Assembly: GCA_003281685.1 (NCBI GenBank)
Contig: QCBH01000011.1
Span: 1 to 50,637, forward strand
Reading direction: 5' to 3'
From: Prochlorococcus sp. AG-347-E23
GTDB taxonomy: Bacteria; Cyanobacteriota; Cyanobacteriia; PCC-6307; Cyanobiaceae
DNA: 50,637 nucleotides
Position numbers and translations under genes: made by a program. Numbering within the stretch: the stretch's first letter is position 1; each line of letters starts with the position of its first letter. Below, one piece after another: positions 25,501 to 35,221 of this stretch. The notes below the pieces were generated by a model, which ran no database searches, was not told the DNA's origin, and saw only the letters and a program-made list of their open reading frames with translations.

Positions 25501-26910
25501 ATGTTTTTTCACTCATTATCATCATTATTAATTTTTCTGCCAACATTTTTTTTAATTTATCCTTTTCTAAAAAAATATAGTCTTAACTTTTCTAAAATAT
25601 TCCTTTTAATTTTTTCCTTAGTTTTTTATGGATTCGATGTGCCATGGTTCGTTATTCCTTTAATAATTAGTGCTTCAAGTGACTTTTTCATATCAAGATA
25701 TCTCATAGATAAAAAGAATAAATTTAGCGAATATAGAAAAATAATTTTAGTTATAAGTTTTTGCACAAATTTAAGTCTTCTCGTTATATTTAAGTATCAT
25801 TATTTGATTTCTTCTACATTTTTTAGAGATAATCAGCTGTTATTTTTAAGCAATTTAAACAATATATTGCCTGTTGGAATAAGTTTTTACACTTTTCAAA
25901 CACTATCTTTTACTATTGATTCATTTCGAGGAAAGATCAAAAAAATTCCAAGATTTATTGATTATTTACTCTATATTTGCTACTTTCCGCAATTAGTTGC
26001 AGGCCCTATTCTAAGATTTTCAAATTTCTTCGATAATAATTCTTCGTTATTACTGAATAAAAATCTTCCCAAAATGAATTATGGATTTTATCGTATTTGT
26101 TATGGTTTATTCATAAAATTATGCCTTGCAGATGAGTTATCCAGATTAAATGATATTGCATTTGATTCAGACTATAGCTTATTGGGCATTGTAGACTGTT
26201 GGACTATGGCATTTGGTTTTGGCCTGCAAATTTATTTTGATTTTAGTGCTTATTCACATCTTGCAGTTGGTATTTCTAATCTAATTGGAATAGATATTCC
26301 AGAAAATTTTAATTTTCCATATAATTCTAAATCAGCTACAGAATTTTGGAAGAGATGGCATATTTCACTTTCTTCTTGGGTTTCTGACTACTTATATATG
26401 TTTATAAATAATAATTTTACTCAATCATTTTTTGGAGCTATACCTCTTCTTATCACATGGATAATTATGGGTCTTTGGCATGGAGCATCTTGGAGATTTG
26501 CTATGTGGGGATTAATGAATGGGATTTTAGTTTTAATTCATAGATTATATAAATCTATTGTTTCTAAATCTAATAATAAAGTCATGGAAAATATTTATTG
26601 TTTTATTACCCTTTCTTCCATCATGTCAACTTGGATATATTTTAGAAGTTCTTCTTGGGATCAAGCTAATAATCTATTCATAAAATTATTCAAATTTGAC
26701 GGCTTATATTTTAGCTTTAGAGAAAATTATTATTTATTTGTTTTTTTATTTTTAATAACATCTTTAACATTTGGTGAAGTGAATGAATATATTAAGATAA
26801 AAAATACTAGTCATAGAAAAATACTTAATATAATTTTTTCGTCTTTTGCATTAGCTTTTTCAATAATCTTTATAAACAGGCAAGCTTCATTTATATACTT
26901 CCAATTTTAA
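25501..26910 (+). CDS. MBOAT-family O-acyltransferase (AlgI-like)
   Basis: A polytopic 469-residue protein, about 10 to 12 membrane helices. It has family landmarks PVGISFYTFQTLSF near residue 124, YFPQLVAGPILR near 161, FWKRWHISLSSWV (His287) and the invariant His327 in MGLWHGAS. MBOAT proteins move acyl groups, usually acetyl, across the inner membrane to glycans. Its partner is the SGNH-like protein encoded just upstream. Likely O-acetylates the island's surface polysaccharide. Acceptor unknown. Confidence 0.9.
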   Translation: MFFHSLSSLLIFLPTFFLIYPFLKKYSLNFSKIFLLIFSLVFYGFDVPWFVIPLIISASSDFFISRYLIDKKNKFSEYRKIILVISFCTNLSLLVIFKYHYLISSTFFRDNQLLFLSNLNNILPVGISFYTFQTLSFTIDSFRGKIKKIPRFIDYLLYICYFPQLVAGPILRFSNFFDNNSSLLLNKNLPKMNYGFYRICYGLFIKLCLADELSRLNDIAFDSDYSLLGIVDCWTMAFGFGLQIYFDFSAYSHLAVGISNLIGIDIPENFNFPYNSKSATEFWKRWHISLSSWVSDYLYMFINNNFTQSFFGAIPLLITWIIMGLWHGASWRFAMWGLMNGILVLIHRLYKSIVSKSNNKVMENIYCFITLSSIMSTWIYFRSSSWDQANNLFIKLFKFDGLYFSFRENYYLFVFLFLITSLTFGEVNEYIKIKNTSHRKILNIIFSSFALAFSIIFINRQASFIYFQF

Positions 26911-26980
26911 TTGGAAATCATTTCAATAAGTAATAATTGTGAAAAACAAAATTATTAGTTAAATTTAATAAAAAATTAAT

Positions 26981-27979
26981 TTGAAAATTTCTGTATTGTT
27001 ATGCGTTTTTAATGGAGAAAAATGGATAAAAGATTCCGTAAATAGCATCCTAAACCAAACATTTCAAGAATTTGAATTTCTCATAATAAATGACGGATCA
27101 ACAGATAATACAAGAGAAATTCTGGAGATTTATGAAAATCAATATTCAAAAATCAGATTAATAAATCAAGAGAATATGGGCCTAACCGCATGCTTAAATT
27201 ATGGTTTGAAAATAGCAAAAGGCAAATGGATAGCAAGAATAGACAGTGATGATATAGCTTTACCCCAAAGGCTTGAAAAACAATATATTTATGCTGAGAG
27301 GACAAATTCCAGCTTAGTAGGATGTCAAGCTAAATTCTTTTCAGATAATAATCATATAGTATCTACTTATAAAGTTCCTAATGAACACAGGAAGTTAGTA
27401 AATAATCTAGTACATCAAAAAATATTTTTTGCACACTCATCTGCATTTTTCAAAAAAGAAAGCGCACTAAAAGTTGGTAATTATAGAAAAGTCATGAAAA
27501 AATCACAAGATTATGATTTATGGCTCAGGATTAGTGAAAAAGGAAAAATTAGTTGCATAAACTATTTTGGAGTATTAATAAGAGTTCATAAAGATAGAAT
27601 TTCTTCTAAAGATTGCGGAATAAACCAAAGAATTTATGCTCATTGCGCCAATATTTCTTATCTAATTAGGCAGGAAAAAATAAGTATTTCAGACCCATGC
27701 AACCCAAAGAACGAGAAAGAAATGGAAAATTTTAAAAAATTTGTTTCTAATGAACTAATTAAACATTCTTTTTTAGATTTCTATGTCAAGCTTTTTAACT
27801 ACAAAAATGAACCCAGCTCAAAATTTTTTTTACAGAAATTCTTTAAAATTTTTCAAATTTTCAATAATCTTGAATTGATTATGATCCTTATCAGATGGGT
27901 CATATTTGGTGATTATATTTCGCAAATTATCAAAAAAAATTGGCTGTTGAATAATAATAAAGCAAAAGAAATAGTTTAA
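26981..27979 (+). CDS. Family 2 glycosyltransferase
   Basis: A GT-A glycosyltransferase of 332 residues starting KISVLLCVFNGEKWIKDSV, with NDGSTDNT, the metal-binding RIDSDD (DxD) and KSQDYDLWLRI as acceptor-side signature. The C-terminal 100 residues are less conserved and basic, which may bind the membrane. The start is TTG at 26981, as no in-frame ATG precedes the conserved N-terminus, and no clear ribosome-binding site is visible. It is the only GT2 enzyme in the window, so further glycosyltransferases for this glycan must be encoded to the left of the window or elsewhere. Confidence 0.88.
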   Translation: MKISVLLCVFNGEKWIKDSVNSILNQTFQEFEFLIINDGSTDNTREILEIYENQYSKIRLINQENMGLTACLNYGLKIAKGKWIARIDSDDIALPQRLEKQYIYAERTNSSLVGCQAKFFSDNNHIVSTYKVPNEHRKLVNNLVHQKIFFAHSSAFFKKESALKVGNYRKVMKKSQDYDLWLRISEKGKISCINYFGVLIRVHKDRISSKDCGINQRIYAHCANISYLIRQEKISISDPCNPKNEKEMENFKKFVSNELIKHSFLDFYVKLFNYKNEPSSKFFLQKFFKIFQIFNNLELIMILIRWVIFGDYISQIIKKNWLLNNNKAKEIV

Positions 27980-28157
27980 TAATTACAAAGAATTCCAAAA
28001 GAAATACGTGAACAGGTTTTTTTTTAAATAAATTATTTATAGTTTCATGAAACTTAGGTGCTATTGTGAATGTCTATTCTATTAACGTAAAGAACTTATA
28101 TATTTACTATATAAATTCTCTAATAAGATTTACAAGGCTAATAGAAATTTTATAAAA

Positions 28158-30113
28158 ATGTTTTTAGAAATCAAAGATTCTTTCAAAATAATTCTCAATA
28201 AACCTAGATCAGTAAAAACTTTTTTAGCTCTTTGTATAGATTTAACAAGTTGCATAATTTCTTTCTGGATTGCCTATTATTTGCGCTTAGGCGAATTACT
28301 GCCTCTATCCCAAAAAGGAGGAAATGCGATACTAGTTTCCCTATTAATTTCTATCCCAATATTTATATTTTTTGGTCTCTATAAAGCAATTTTCAGATAT
28401 TCAGGTTTAGCTGCAATAGTAATAGTTTTAAAAGCAATCTTAATATATGGATTTGTTTTTTCAAGCATAATAACGATTTTTGGAATCCCAGGGATCCCAA
28501 GAACTATCGGTATAATTCAACCTTTAATATATTTTTTATTAATAAGTTCTTGGCGTTTACTTACAAGATATTTAATTGGGGGAATATATACAAAACACTG
28601 GAAAAAAAGTAACTTATCAAAAGCACTTGTTTACGGAGCTGGTAAATCTGGAAGACAACTTGTAAGAGCTATGCAAGATAGTTTAGAAATTTATATTTTA
28701 GGTTTCTTAGATGATGACGTTAATAAGCATGATTGTTTCATAGATGGGAAAAAAATTTATTCTCCTAGTAAATTAAATAAACTTATAATTGAAAAAAATG
28801 TAAATCTAATATTACTTGCCCTTCCAGAAATATCAAGGAAAGAAAGGAATGAAATAATCCAGAGACTTAGAGTTCATAAAATTGCCATTAGAACAATTCC
28901 AACCATCTCAGATTATGCCAAAGGCAAGTGCTCTATTAAAGATTTTGAAGAGTTAGACATAGACGATTTACTTGGAAGAACTCAAGTTGAACCTTATGAA
29001 TCTTTAATGAAAAAAAATATTTTTGAGAAAACTATATTAGTAACTGGAGCAGGCGGCTCAATTGGAAGTCAATTGTGCAGAGAAATAATAAAATTAAAAC
29101 CAAAAAAATTATTATTGCTAGAGATAAATGAATACGCGCTTTATTCAATTAATTCTGAATTAGAAAATCTCAATAAGATACATGACGTCGAACTGATTCC
29201 ACTTATAGGTTCTATTCAAGAAAATTCTAGGGTAAAAGACATTATTCAAACTTGGAAACCAGCCACAATTTATCACGCAGCTGCATATAAACATGTTCCA
29301 TTAGTAGAGCATAATCTTATAGAGGGAATTAAAAATAATGTTTTTGGTACGCTTAAAATTGCAAAAATTGCCTTAGATCATAATGTTTCTGATTTTGTTT
29401 TTATTTCTACTGACAAAGCAGTAAGACCTACAAATATAATGGGCGCCTCAAAAAGGCTAGGTGAACTCATATTACAATCACTAAGCGATAGCTATGAAAA
29501 AAATTCAAAGAAAAGAATGGATACAAAATTCTCAATAGTTCGTTTTGGTAATGTTTTAGGCTCTTCAGGTTCAGTCATCCCAAAGTTTAGAAGTCAAATT
29601 AAAGAAGGAGGCCCAATAACTCTTACTCATAAAGAAATTACAAGGTACTTTATGTCTTTGAAAGAAGCCGCGCAATTAGTTATTCAAGCAGGTGCTTTGA
29701 GCGAGGGTGGGGATGTACTTATATTAGATATGGGAGAACCAATAAAAATATATGATCTTGCTGAAAAAATGATTGAATTATCTGGTCTATCAGTAAAAAA
29801 TGCCTTTAATCTTACAGGTGATATAGAAATAAAAGTCACTGGTTTAAGACCTGGAGAGAAATTATATGAAGAGCTTCTCCTTTCAAAAAACCCATCAAAA
29901 ACTATACATCCTAAAATTTACAAATCTAAAGAACCGTTTATCAAATTATCAGACTTAAGAAAAGAATTGGAAACTTTGAAAAAACTAGTAAATGACAATA
30001 ATCTAAAAAAAATATATGCAAAACTTCCAGAAATAATTACTGAATATTCACCGAAGGAGCCTATATTAGACTATACATACGTTAAGAAAAAAGATTCAAT
30101 TTCTCAAAGTTAA
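28158..30113 (+). CDS. Membrane nucleotide-sugar 4,6-dehydratase (WbpM/PglF/CapD family)
   Basis: A 651-residue protein with three parts. There are about four N-terminal membrane helices (21 to 135), a CoA-binding-like Rossmann domain (VYGAGKSGRQL at 158 to 168) and a C-terminal SDR domain. The SDR domain shows TGAGGSIGSQL (296 to 306), STDKAVRPTNIMGASKR (417 to 433) and GLRPGEKLYEEL. In place of the usual Tyr-x3-Lys it has the family's Met-x3-Lys arrangement. These enzymes make UDP-4-keto-6-deoxy-GlcNAc, often the first committed step towards an initiating sugar such as QuiNAc, FucNAc or bacillosamine. It is preceded by a 178-base gap without recognised features. Confidence 0.9.
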   Translation: MFLEIKDSFKIILNKPRSVKTFLALCIDLTSCIISFWIAYYLRLGELLPLSQKGGNAILVSLLISIPIFIFFGLYKAIFRYSGLAAIVIVLKAILIYGFVFSSIITIFGIPGIPRTIGIIQPLIYFLLISSWRLLTRYLIGGIYTKHWKKSNLSKALVYGAGKSGRQLVRAMQDSLEIYILGFLDDDVNKHDCFIDGKKIYSPSKLNKLIIEKNVNLILLALPEISRKERNEIIQRLRVHKIAIRTIPTISDYAKGKCSIKDFEELDIDDLLGRTQVEPYESLMKKNIFEKTILVTGAGGSIGSQLCREIIKLKPKKLLLLEINEYALYSINSELENLNKIHDVELIPLIGSIQENSRVKDIIQTWKPATIYHAAAYKHVPLVEHNLIEGIKNNVFGTLKIAKIALDHNVSDFVFISTDKAVRPTNIMGASKRLGELILQSLSDSYEKNSKKRMDTKFSIVRFGNVLGSSGSVIPKFRSQIKEGGPITLTHKEITRYFMSLKEAAQLVIQAGALSEGGDVLILDMGEPIKIYDLAEKMIELSGLSVKNAFNLTGDIEIKVTGLRPGEKLYEELLLSKNPSKTIHPKIYKSKEPFIKLSDLRKELETLKKLVNDNNLKKIYAKLPEIITEYSPKEPILDYTYVKKKDSISQS

Positions 30114-30148
30114 TTTCAAATTATTAGTTTTAAAATTTTCATAAATTT

Positions 30149-31444
30149 TTAAGTTCTTACATAAGTTATATTCTTCAAACCTGCCAAAAGGATCCAAATT
30201 AGTATACTAACCCTTAAATCAAAATAATGAATATCTATTAAATTTGAAAAAATTATAGAAGATGCAGATGCGAACCATGCCCTATCAAAGTTATCTTTAT
30301 TTTGATTATTAATAAACTTTAAATCTTCTCCAAGAAATAATTTCTTAAAAGATAGAAACAACAATAAAGAAACCATTCCGGTAATTGCTAAGGATGTAAC
30401 AACCCCATATTGAATAGACAACTCAAGTGGAATACTATGAGAGTGTCCAAAATATTCTTTATTAGTATTATTCCAAATATACGAAAAATTGTTTCCTCCC
30501 CAACCAGTAAGGGGTTTATCAATTATGTAAAGTAATGAATTTTTCCATATCATTATTCTTGGATCATTCAAAATATTTTGATATTCCAATTTTTCAAACA
30601 AATAGCTTGGAAAAAAATTGATTTTTAAAAAACCTCGGAAAAGAGAATTATAAAAGAAAATTGCTAAAAATGATGAAGCAGAAATTATTAAATATTTTCT
30701 ATTTAATGGAATAGATAAAATCAGAAAAGAAATAATTAAAGCACCTAAGGCATTTCTAGAAGCTGTTAGAAGCGTTGCATATATTAGAAGTAAATTAAAT
30801 ATCAATAAAATAAATTTGCTTGATAATTTACCTTTGATATTCCTAAACGTTGCATAAAAAAATGGCCATATTGCAGAAAAAATACAACCTGCATAATTTG
30901 GATTATTAAAAACAGAGGTTAATCTGCCCTCAGGATTATTTTTCTGAAACCAAATTATTAATCCATTGAACAATTGATAAGGACCATACCAATTAAAAAA
31001 ATATTGAGTGTAGCCACTAAAAAGTAATGGGATGGTTCCACATAATAAAGAAATTGCACAAATTTGTCTTTTTTTCTTAGAGTCAAGAACAAATTGAAAT
31101 CCCCAAAAAGACATAAATAATGGAATCCAGTTAACAAGTCCAATATATGGGTTAGTAGATAATCCAGATTTACTTTCATAAATAATTACTTCTTCACTAA
31201 TAGGAAATAAGATACAACTCATTAACATAAGAAAACTGACAAAAATAAGGAAAAGATTAAATTTATCTTTTAAAAAAAAGTTCTTTTGAAGAAAAAATCC
31301 AACAATTATTGATAATATTAAAAAAATGCTTGCGATTAGAGGCGCTGAAAACAATAAAAATGTTCCAATTATAAAAGTAATAAATCCTATTTCTTCAGGC
31401 TTTATTACTTTCAAATTAAATTTTAAATTTATTAATTTATTCAT
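30149..31444 (-). CDS. O-antigen ligase/polymerase family membrane protein (Wzy_C)
   Basis: A 431-residue hydrophobic protein with about eleven membrane helices. A long loop (about residues 255 to 345) contains the Wzy_C signature GWGGNNF followed by GHSHSIPLELSIQYG. This loop pattern is shared by O-antigen ligases (WaaL) and polymerases (Wzy) and the sequence does not separate them. It acts on lipid-linked glycan at the periplasmic face. It faces the WbpM-like gene tail to tail with 35 bases between. It is the last island gene before the core block that starts with lexA. Confidence 0.83.
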   Translation of the reverse strand: MNKLINLKFNLKVIKPEEIGFITFIIGTFLLFSAPLIASIFLILSIIVGFFLQKNFFLKDKFNLFLIFVSFLMLMSCILFPISEEVIIYESKSGLSTNPYIGLVNWIPLFMSFWGFQFVLDSKKKRQICAISLLCGTIPLLFSGYTQYFFNWYGPYQLFNGLIIWFQKNNPEGRLTSVFNNPNYAGCIFSAIWPFFYATFRNIKGKLSSKFILLIFNLLLIYATLLTASRNALGALIISFLILSIPLNRKYLIISASSFLAIFFYNSLFRGFLKINFFPSYLFEKLEYQNILNDPRIMIWKNSLLYIIDKPLTGWGGNNFSYIWNNTNKEYFGHSHSIPLELSIQYGVVTSLAITGMVSLLLFLSFKKLFLGEDLKFINNQNKDNFDRAWFASASSIIFSNLIDIHYFDLRVSILIWILLAGLKNITYVRT

Positions 31445-31617
31445 ATTTAAAAGATCTACTACTTCCTAACTCTTGATTATTTGCAAAATTTTATGAAATG
31501 AGAGATAAAACTTAAAATATTAATTAATTATATAAGCTATCCTATATGAAATTTATGTATTGATTAGCAATTAAATGCTTTATGAAGATATATATATAGT
31601 TTTTAAGAAATCAATTT

Positions 31618-32235
31618 TTAAATTTTTCTCCAGACGGCTAACAATTTGCCTTGTATTGTCACTTGATCATAATTTAATTCTATTGCATCATATTTTTCAT
31701 TAGCTGGTTGAAGTGAAATAATATTGCCCTTGCGAAAAAAATATTTTAAAGTCGTTCCAGACCCTGGAACTAATGCGCTTACAATGTTACCATTACGTAT
31801 TGAATAGTTATCTTTAACTGGCTCCATAAGAACCATATCTCCATCTGCAATACATGCATCTATCATGGAATCTCCATTAACCGTAAGAGCAAAAACATTT
31901 TTCTTTTTTAAAACATCAGAAATATCTAAATTCTCTTGAACATCAGAATAAGTTTCAATTAAACCTCCAGCTGCAACTGAACCCATAATTGGTACCCCTT
32001 CAATAATATCATCAACTATTTGCATTGTTCTTGCTTTACCTTCTTGCCATGAGATGTACCCTTTTTCTTGCAAATGTTTTAAGCGACTTTGAATTGGAGC
32101 AGGAGATTTTAATCCCATAGCTTGCATCATTTGCCTAATGGATGGGCTATGTTGAAAGGTTTTCATATAATCTTTTATCCATCCATAAAGCTCATTTTGA
32201 GCTTGGGTAAGATCATCCCCTGAATAAGTTTCCAT
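31618..32235 (-). CDS. lexA: SOS repressor LexA
   Basis: A 205-residue repressor. The N-terminal winged helix (1 to 70) shows SPSIRQMMQAMGLKSPAPIQSRL. The C-terminal S24 peptidase domain has the Ala89-Gly90 cleavage site in SVAAGGLIE, catalytic Ser123 in NGDSMID and Lys164 in TTLKYF. All self-cleavage residues are present, so this should be a classical DNA-damage-responsive LexA. That differs from Synechocystis LexA, which lacks key residues. Two SOS-box-like sites directly upstream indicate autoregulation. It sits 56 bases downstream of argF on the same strand. Confidence 0.96.
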   Translation of the reverse strand: METYSGDDLTQAQNELYGWIKDYMKTFQHSPSIRQMMQAMGLKSPAPIQSRLKHLQEKGYISWQEGKARTMQIVDDIIEGVPIMGSVAAGGLIETYSDVQENLDISDVLKKKNVFALTVNGDSMIDACIADGDMVLMEPVKDNYSIRNGNIVSALVPGSGTTLKYFFRKGNIISLQPANEKYDAIELNYDQVTIQGKLLAVWRKI

Positions 32236-32249
32236 AAAACAAATGTACT
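32236..32249 (-). promoter_or_regulatory. Proximal LexA-box-like site
   Basis: The minus strand reads AGTACATTTGTTTT, matching the cyanobacterial consensus AGTACWNWTGTACT except for two positions in the right half-site. It directly abuts the lexA ATG, so binding here would block initiation or early elongation. Confidence 0.5.
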
Positions 32250-32251
32250 CT

Positions 32252-32265
32252 AATACATTTGTACC
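32252..32265 (-). promoter_or_regulatory. Distal LexA box
   Basis: The minus strand reads GGTACAAATGTATT, a 12 of 14 match to AGTACWNWTGTACT. It begins a few bases downstream of a TATAAA at 32268 to 32273 that can serve as the lexA -10 element. It lies 2 bases from the proximal site, so the two could bind dimers side by side. Confidence 0.65.
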
Positions 32266-32267
32266 TC

Positions 32268-32273
32268 TTTATA
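32268..32273 (-). promoter_or_regulatory. Candidate lexA -10 element
   Basis: TATAAA on the minus strand, 32 bases upstream of the lexA ATG and just before the two LexA-box-like sites. This spacing would place the transcription start inside the operator, as expected for an autorepressed lexA promoter. Confidence 0.45.
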
Positions 32274-32291
32274 AGGCAAATAGCAATATTT

Positions 32292-33218
32292 TCAGGAAAG
32301 AAGGCATGACAGAAGAGCTTGTTGAGCATGCATTCTATTTTCTGCTTGTTCAAAAATTCTACTTCTTTTACTATCAATAACTTCATCAGTTATTTCTTTA
32401 GCTCTATAAGCAGGAAGACAATGGAGAACAATAGCCTCTTTATCAGCATTTCCTACTAAATTATGATCAATAGTAAATCCAATAAAGTCTTTATCTTTCT
32501 CTTCTTTTTGATTTTCTTCCCCCATAGATGACCAAACATCTGTATATAAAACGTTTGCTCCGTGTACTGCAGAAATAGGGTCGTTAGTAATTTTCAATAA
32601 ATTCTTATTTTTATATATTTCATATGCTTTTTTAATCACTAATGGGTTAGGTTCATAACCCTTAGGGCATGCAATCCTAACTTCTACTCCTAATAATGCA
32701 CCGCATAAAATTAGAGAATTTGCGACATTATTGCCATCACCTATAAATGTCAAAATTACATCTTTAAGATCAAGGAATTCCTCATGTATTGTTAAAAAAT
32801 CAGCCAAGGCCTGACATGGATGTTCTAAATCTGTAAGAGCATTTATAACTGGCTTTGTAGACCACTTTGCATATTCTTCCAAATCTGAATGATCAAATGT
32901 TCTGATTGCAATAACATCGCAATATCTACTTAAAACTCTTGCAGTATCTTTAATTGGTTCACCTCTTCCTATTTGTGACGTAGTAGGATCAAGGTCAATA
33001 GTAGTGCCCCCAAGCCTACTCATGGCGACTTGAAAACTAACTCTTGTGCGTGTTGATGACTTATCAAAAATTAATCCTAAAACTTTATTATTAAGATCAA
33101 TACTTATTTTTTTATTTTTAAAATGTTTTGCAAGCTCTAGAACATGTAAGACTTCATCTGGTGATAAATCCAAGCTTGATAGGAAATTATTATTAGCAAG
33201 CTTATTTGGTTTTAGCAT
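32292..33218 (-). CDS. argF: Ornithine carbamoyltransferase
   Basis: A 308-residue transcarbamylase with the carbamoyl-phosphate motif STRTR (55 to 59), HPCQALADFLT, and the ornithine-specific HCLPAYR near residue 268. It makes citrulline from ornithine and carbamoyl phosphate in arginine synthesis. Full length, with no missing residues seen. It follows ftsH after 28 bases on the same strand and precedes lexA, so ftsH-argF may share a transcript while lexA keeps its own promoter. Confidence 0.96.
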   Translation of the reverse strand: MLKPNKLANNNFLSSLDLSPDEVLHVLELAKHFKNKKISIDLNNKVLGLIFDKSSTRTRVSFQVAMSRLGGTTIDLDPTTSQIGRGEPIKDTARVLSRYCDVIAIRTFDHSDLEEYAKWSTKPVINALTDLEHPCQALADFLTIHEEFLDLKDVILTFIGDGNNVANSLILCGALLGVEVRIACPKGYEPNPLVIKKAYEIYKNKNLLKITNDPISAVHGANVLYTDVWSSMGEENQKEEKDKDFIGFTIDHNLVGNADKEAIVLHCLPAYRAKEITDEVIDSKRSRIFEQAENRMHAQQALLSCLLS

Positions 33219-33246
33219 GAATATTTCTAGTTAGATCTAGATTCTA

Positions 33247-35109
33247 CTATGCAGGCATTTTACTCTCTGCCAAGAGTGTTTTGAGCTCTTCACCCTCTAT
33301 GACTTCCTCTTGAAGAATCTTTTGAGAAATTGACTCAAGAAGAGGTAAATTATTCCTTAAAATATTTAGTGCAGTTTCATGGGCATCATCAACTAAATCT
33401 CTGACTTCTTTATCTATTGCTTGAGCAGTAGCATCACTAACTGATCTTCTAGGATTATTTCCATTTCCTAAAAATTGACCTCCACCTTGTTTATCGTATG
33501 CAAGGGGGCCAAGAATATCACTCATTCCGAATGTGCCAACCATTTGTTCGGCTATATCAGTTGCTCTTTGTAAATCGTTTGAAGCTCCGGTAGTAATCTT
33601 TCCGAAGACAACCTCTTCTGCAGATCTCCCTCCAAGAAGTGTAGCTATTTGACCTTTTAGTTCCTCTTTAGAATTAAGAAATCTTTCTTCAGTTGGTAAT
33701 TGAAGGGTATATCCAAGTGCACTCATACCTCTTGGTACGATGGATATCTTTGCAACTTTTGAACCTCCAGGCATAAGATGTCCGACAATTGCATGACCGA
33801 CTTCGTGATAAGCAACGACTCTCTTTTCATCATCTTGCAAAACACGGCTCTTTTTTTCCAATCCAGCGACTACTCTTTCAATAGCTTCACTTAAGTCTTG
33901 TTGTTCTACACTTTTTCTTTTGGCTCTGGCCGCAAGTAAAGCAGCTTCATTTACCATATTAGCTAAATCAGCTCCTGCGAATCCACTAGTGGCTTGAGCA
34001 ATTGAATCTAAGTCAATGGAATCTGAAAGCTTAATTTTTTTTGTGTAGATCTCTAAAATAGTTTTTCTACCAGATAAGTCAGGTCTATCAACCAGTACTT
34101 GCCTATCAAATCTACCAGGCCTTAACAAAGCTGCATCAAGAACTTCTGGTTGGTTTGTTGCAGCAAGTACAATAACTGGTTTATCAGCTGAAGCAAAACC
34201 ATCCATTTCGGTAAGAAGCTGATTCAAAGTTTGTTCCCTCTCATCATTACCCCCTACAACTCCCATTGAACCAGAACGACTTTTACCAATAGCATCCAAT
34301 TCATCAATAAAAATAATGCAAGGTGCTTTTTTCTTAGCTTGTTCAAATAGATCTCTAACTCTTGCTGCACCTGCACCAACAAAAAGCTCAACAAATTCAG
34401 AACCTGAAATTATGAAAAAAGGAACTTCCGCTTCACCTGCAACAGCCTTTGAAAGAAGAGTTTTTCCAGTACCTGGAGGTCCTACAAGAAGAACTCCCTT
34501 TGGTATTCTTGCTCCAATATCAGTGTATCTTTCGGGCCGTTTTAAAAAATCGACTATTTCTGTTAACTCATCTTTTGCCTCGTCTACTCCTGCAACATCA
34601 GCAAATGTTACTTTTGATTCATCATCTGGAACGTAAACTTTCGCTTTGCTTTTAGTAAAACTTAGAGCTCCTTGAGCACCTCCGCCTCCCATACTTCTTC
34701 TTGCGAAGAATTGCAAAACAAGTATGAAAATCAAAGGTGGGACGACCCAGCTCAAAATAGTTGAAAAGAAATTAGGTTTTTTAGGAGGAGCAGCAGCAAA
34801 TTCGACACCTTTGCTTTCTAACCTTTGTGGAAGGTCCATATCAAAAATTGGGGTTGTCGCTAACACTGAAGGAGCTCCTTCTTCAGCTCCATTTAACTCA
34901 TATCTAATTTGTTCTTGAGTGATATATGCACGCTTAACTTCACCATCATTAACCTGATCTATAAAAAGAGAGTAAGGAACTCTAGGGATTTGCATGTTTT
35001 GGTTAGGGAAAAGACTGCTGAATAAAAGTAATGCTCCAACTCCTATCAAAATTATATTTACAATTCCGAATCTTCTATTAGGTTGATTATCATCTTGTCT
35101 TATTGGCAT
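33247..35109 (-). CDS. ftsH: ATP-dependent zinc metalloprotease FtsH
   Basis: A 620-residue membrane AAA protease. It has a first transmembrane helix (about 17 to 33), lumenal or periplasmic loop and second helix (about 117 to 135). The AAA domain has Walker A GPPGTGKT (210 to 217), Walker B IIFIDELD and the second region of homology LLRPGRFDR. The zinc motif is HEVGH (435 to 439). In cyanobacteria FtsH forms hexamers that degrade damaged D1 and other membrane proteins. Several paralogues exist per genome and this copy is not assigned to a particular subtype. Confidence 0.96.
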   Translation of the reverse strand: MPIRQDDNQPNRRFGIVNIILIGVGALLLFSSLFPNQNMQIPRVPYSLFIDQVNDGEVKRAYITQEQIRYELNGAEEGAPSVLATTPIFDMDLPQRLESKGVEFAAAPPKKPNFFSTILSWVVPPLIFILVLQFFARRSMGGGGAQGALSFTKSKAKVYVPDDESKVTFADVAGVDEAKDELTEIVDFLKRPERYTDIGARIPKGVLLVGPPGTGKTLLSKAVAGEAEVPFFIISGSEFVELFVGAGAARVRDLFEQAKKKAPCIIFIDELDAIGKSRSGSMGVVGGNDEREQTLNQLLTEMDGFASADKPVIVLAATNQPEVLDAALLRPGRFDRQVLVDRPDLSGRKTILEIYTKKIKLSDSIDLDSIAQATSGFAGADLANMVNEAALLAARAKRKSVEQQDLSEAIERVVAGLEKKSRVLQDDEKRVVAYHEVGHAIVGHLMPGGSKVAKISIVPRGMSALGYTLQLPTEERFLNSKEELKGQIATLLGGRSAEEVVFGKITTGASNDLQRATDIAEQMVGTFGMSDILGPLAYDKQGGGQFLGNGNNPRRSVSDATAQAIDKEVRDLVDDAHETALNILRNNLPLLESISQKILQEEVIEGEELKTLLAESKMPA

Positions 35110-35175
35110 AATTGAAATAAATATTGTGTTTATTATAAACTAAACGAAGAGTTTCCGTATCTGTATTATTTTTTT

Positions 35176-35203
35176 GGGTAAGAACCGTACGGTACTTTGA
35201 CCC
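35176..35203. other. Inverted repeat between ribD and ftsH
   Basis: A perfect 10-base palindrome ACCGTACGGT (35184 to 35193) is nested in a broken 28-base inverted repeat with GGGT and ACCC ends. It lies 67 to 94 bases upstream of the ftsH ATG in the 112-base gap. On the minus strand it is followed by A residues, not T residues, so it does not look like an intrinsic terminator for ribD. An operator or a folded 5' leader of ftsH is more plausible. Confidence 0.5.
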
Positions 35204-35221
35204 ATATTAAATTATTAAAAA

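Noticed and set aside
27980..28157. Small gene or RNA in the 178-base gap before the WbpM-like gene
   Set aside because: Only very short open frames that stop within about a dozen codons; no conserved structure recognised.
31445..31617. Integration site or tRNA remnant at the island border
   Set aside because: No tRNA-like cloverleaf, direct repeat or integrase was found in the 173-base gap; only AT-rich sequence and a weak hairpin.
34316..34918. Plus-strand open frames of 64 to 106 codons
   Set aside because: They are shadows of the minus-strand ftsH coding sequence, which has full family motifs; no independent start signal or family match.
35176..35203. Intrinsic terminator of the ribD unit
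   Set aside because: The hairpin is followed by A residues on the minus strand, not T residues, so it does not fit a rho-independent terminator.
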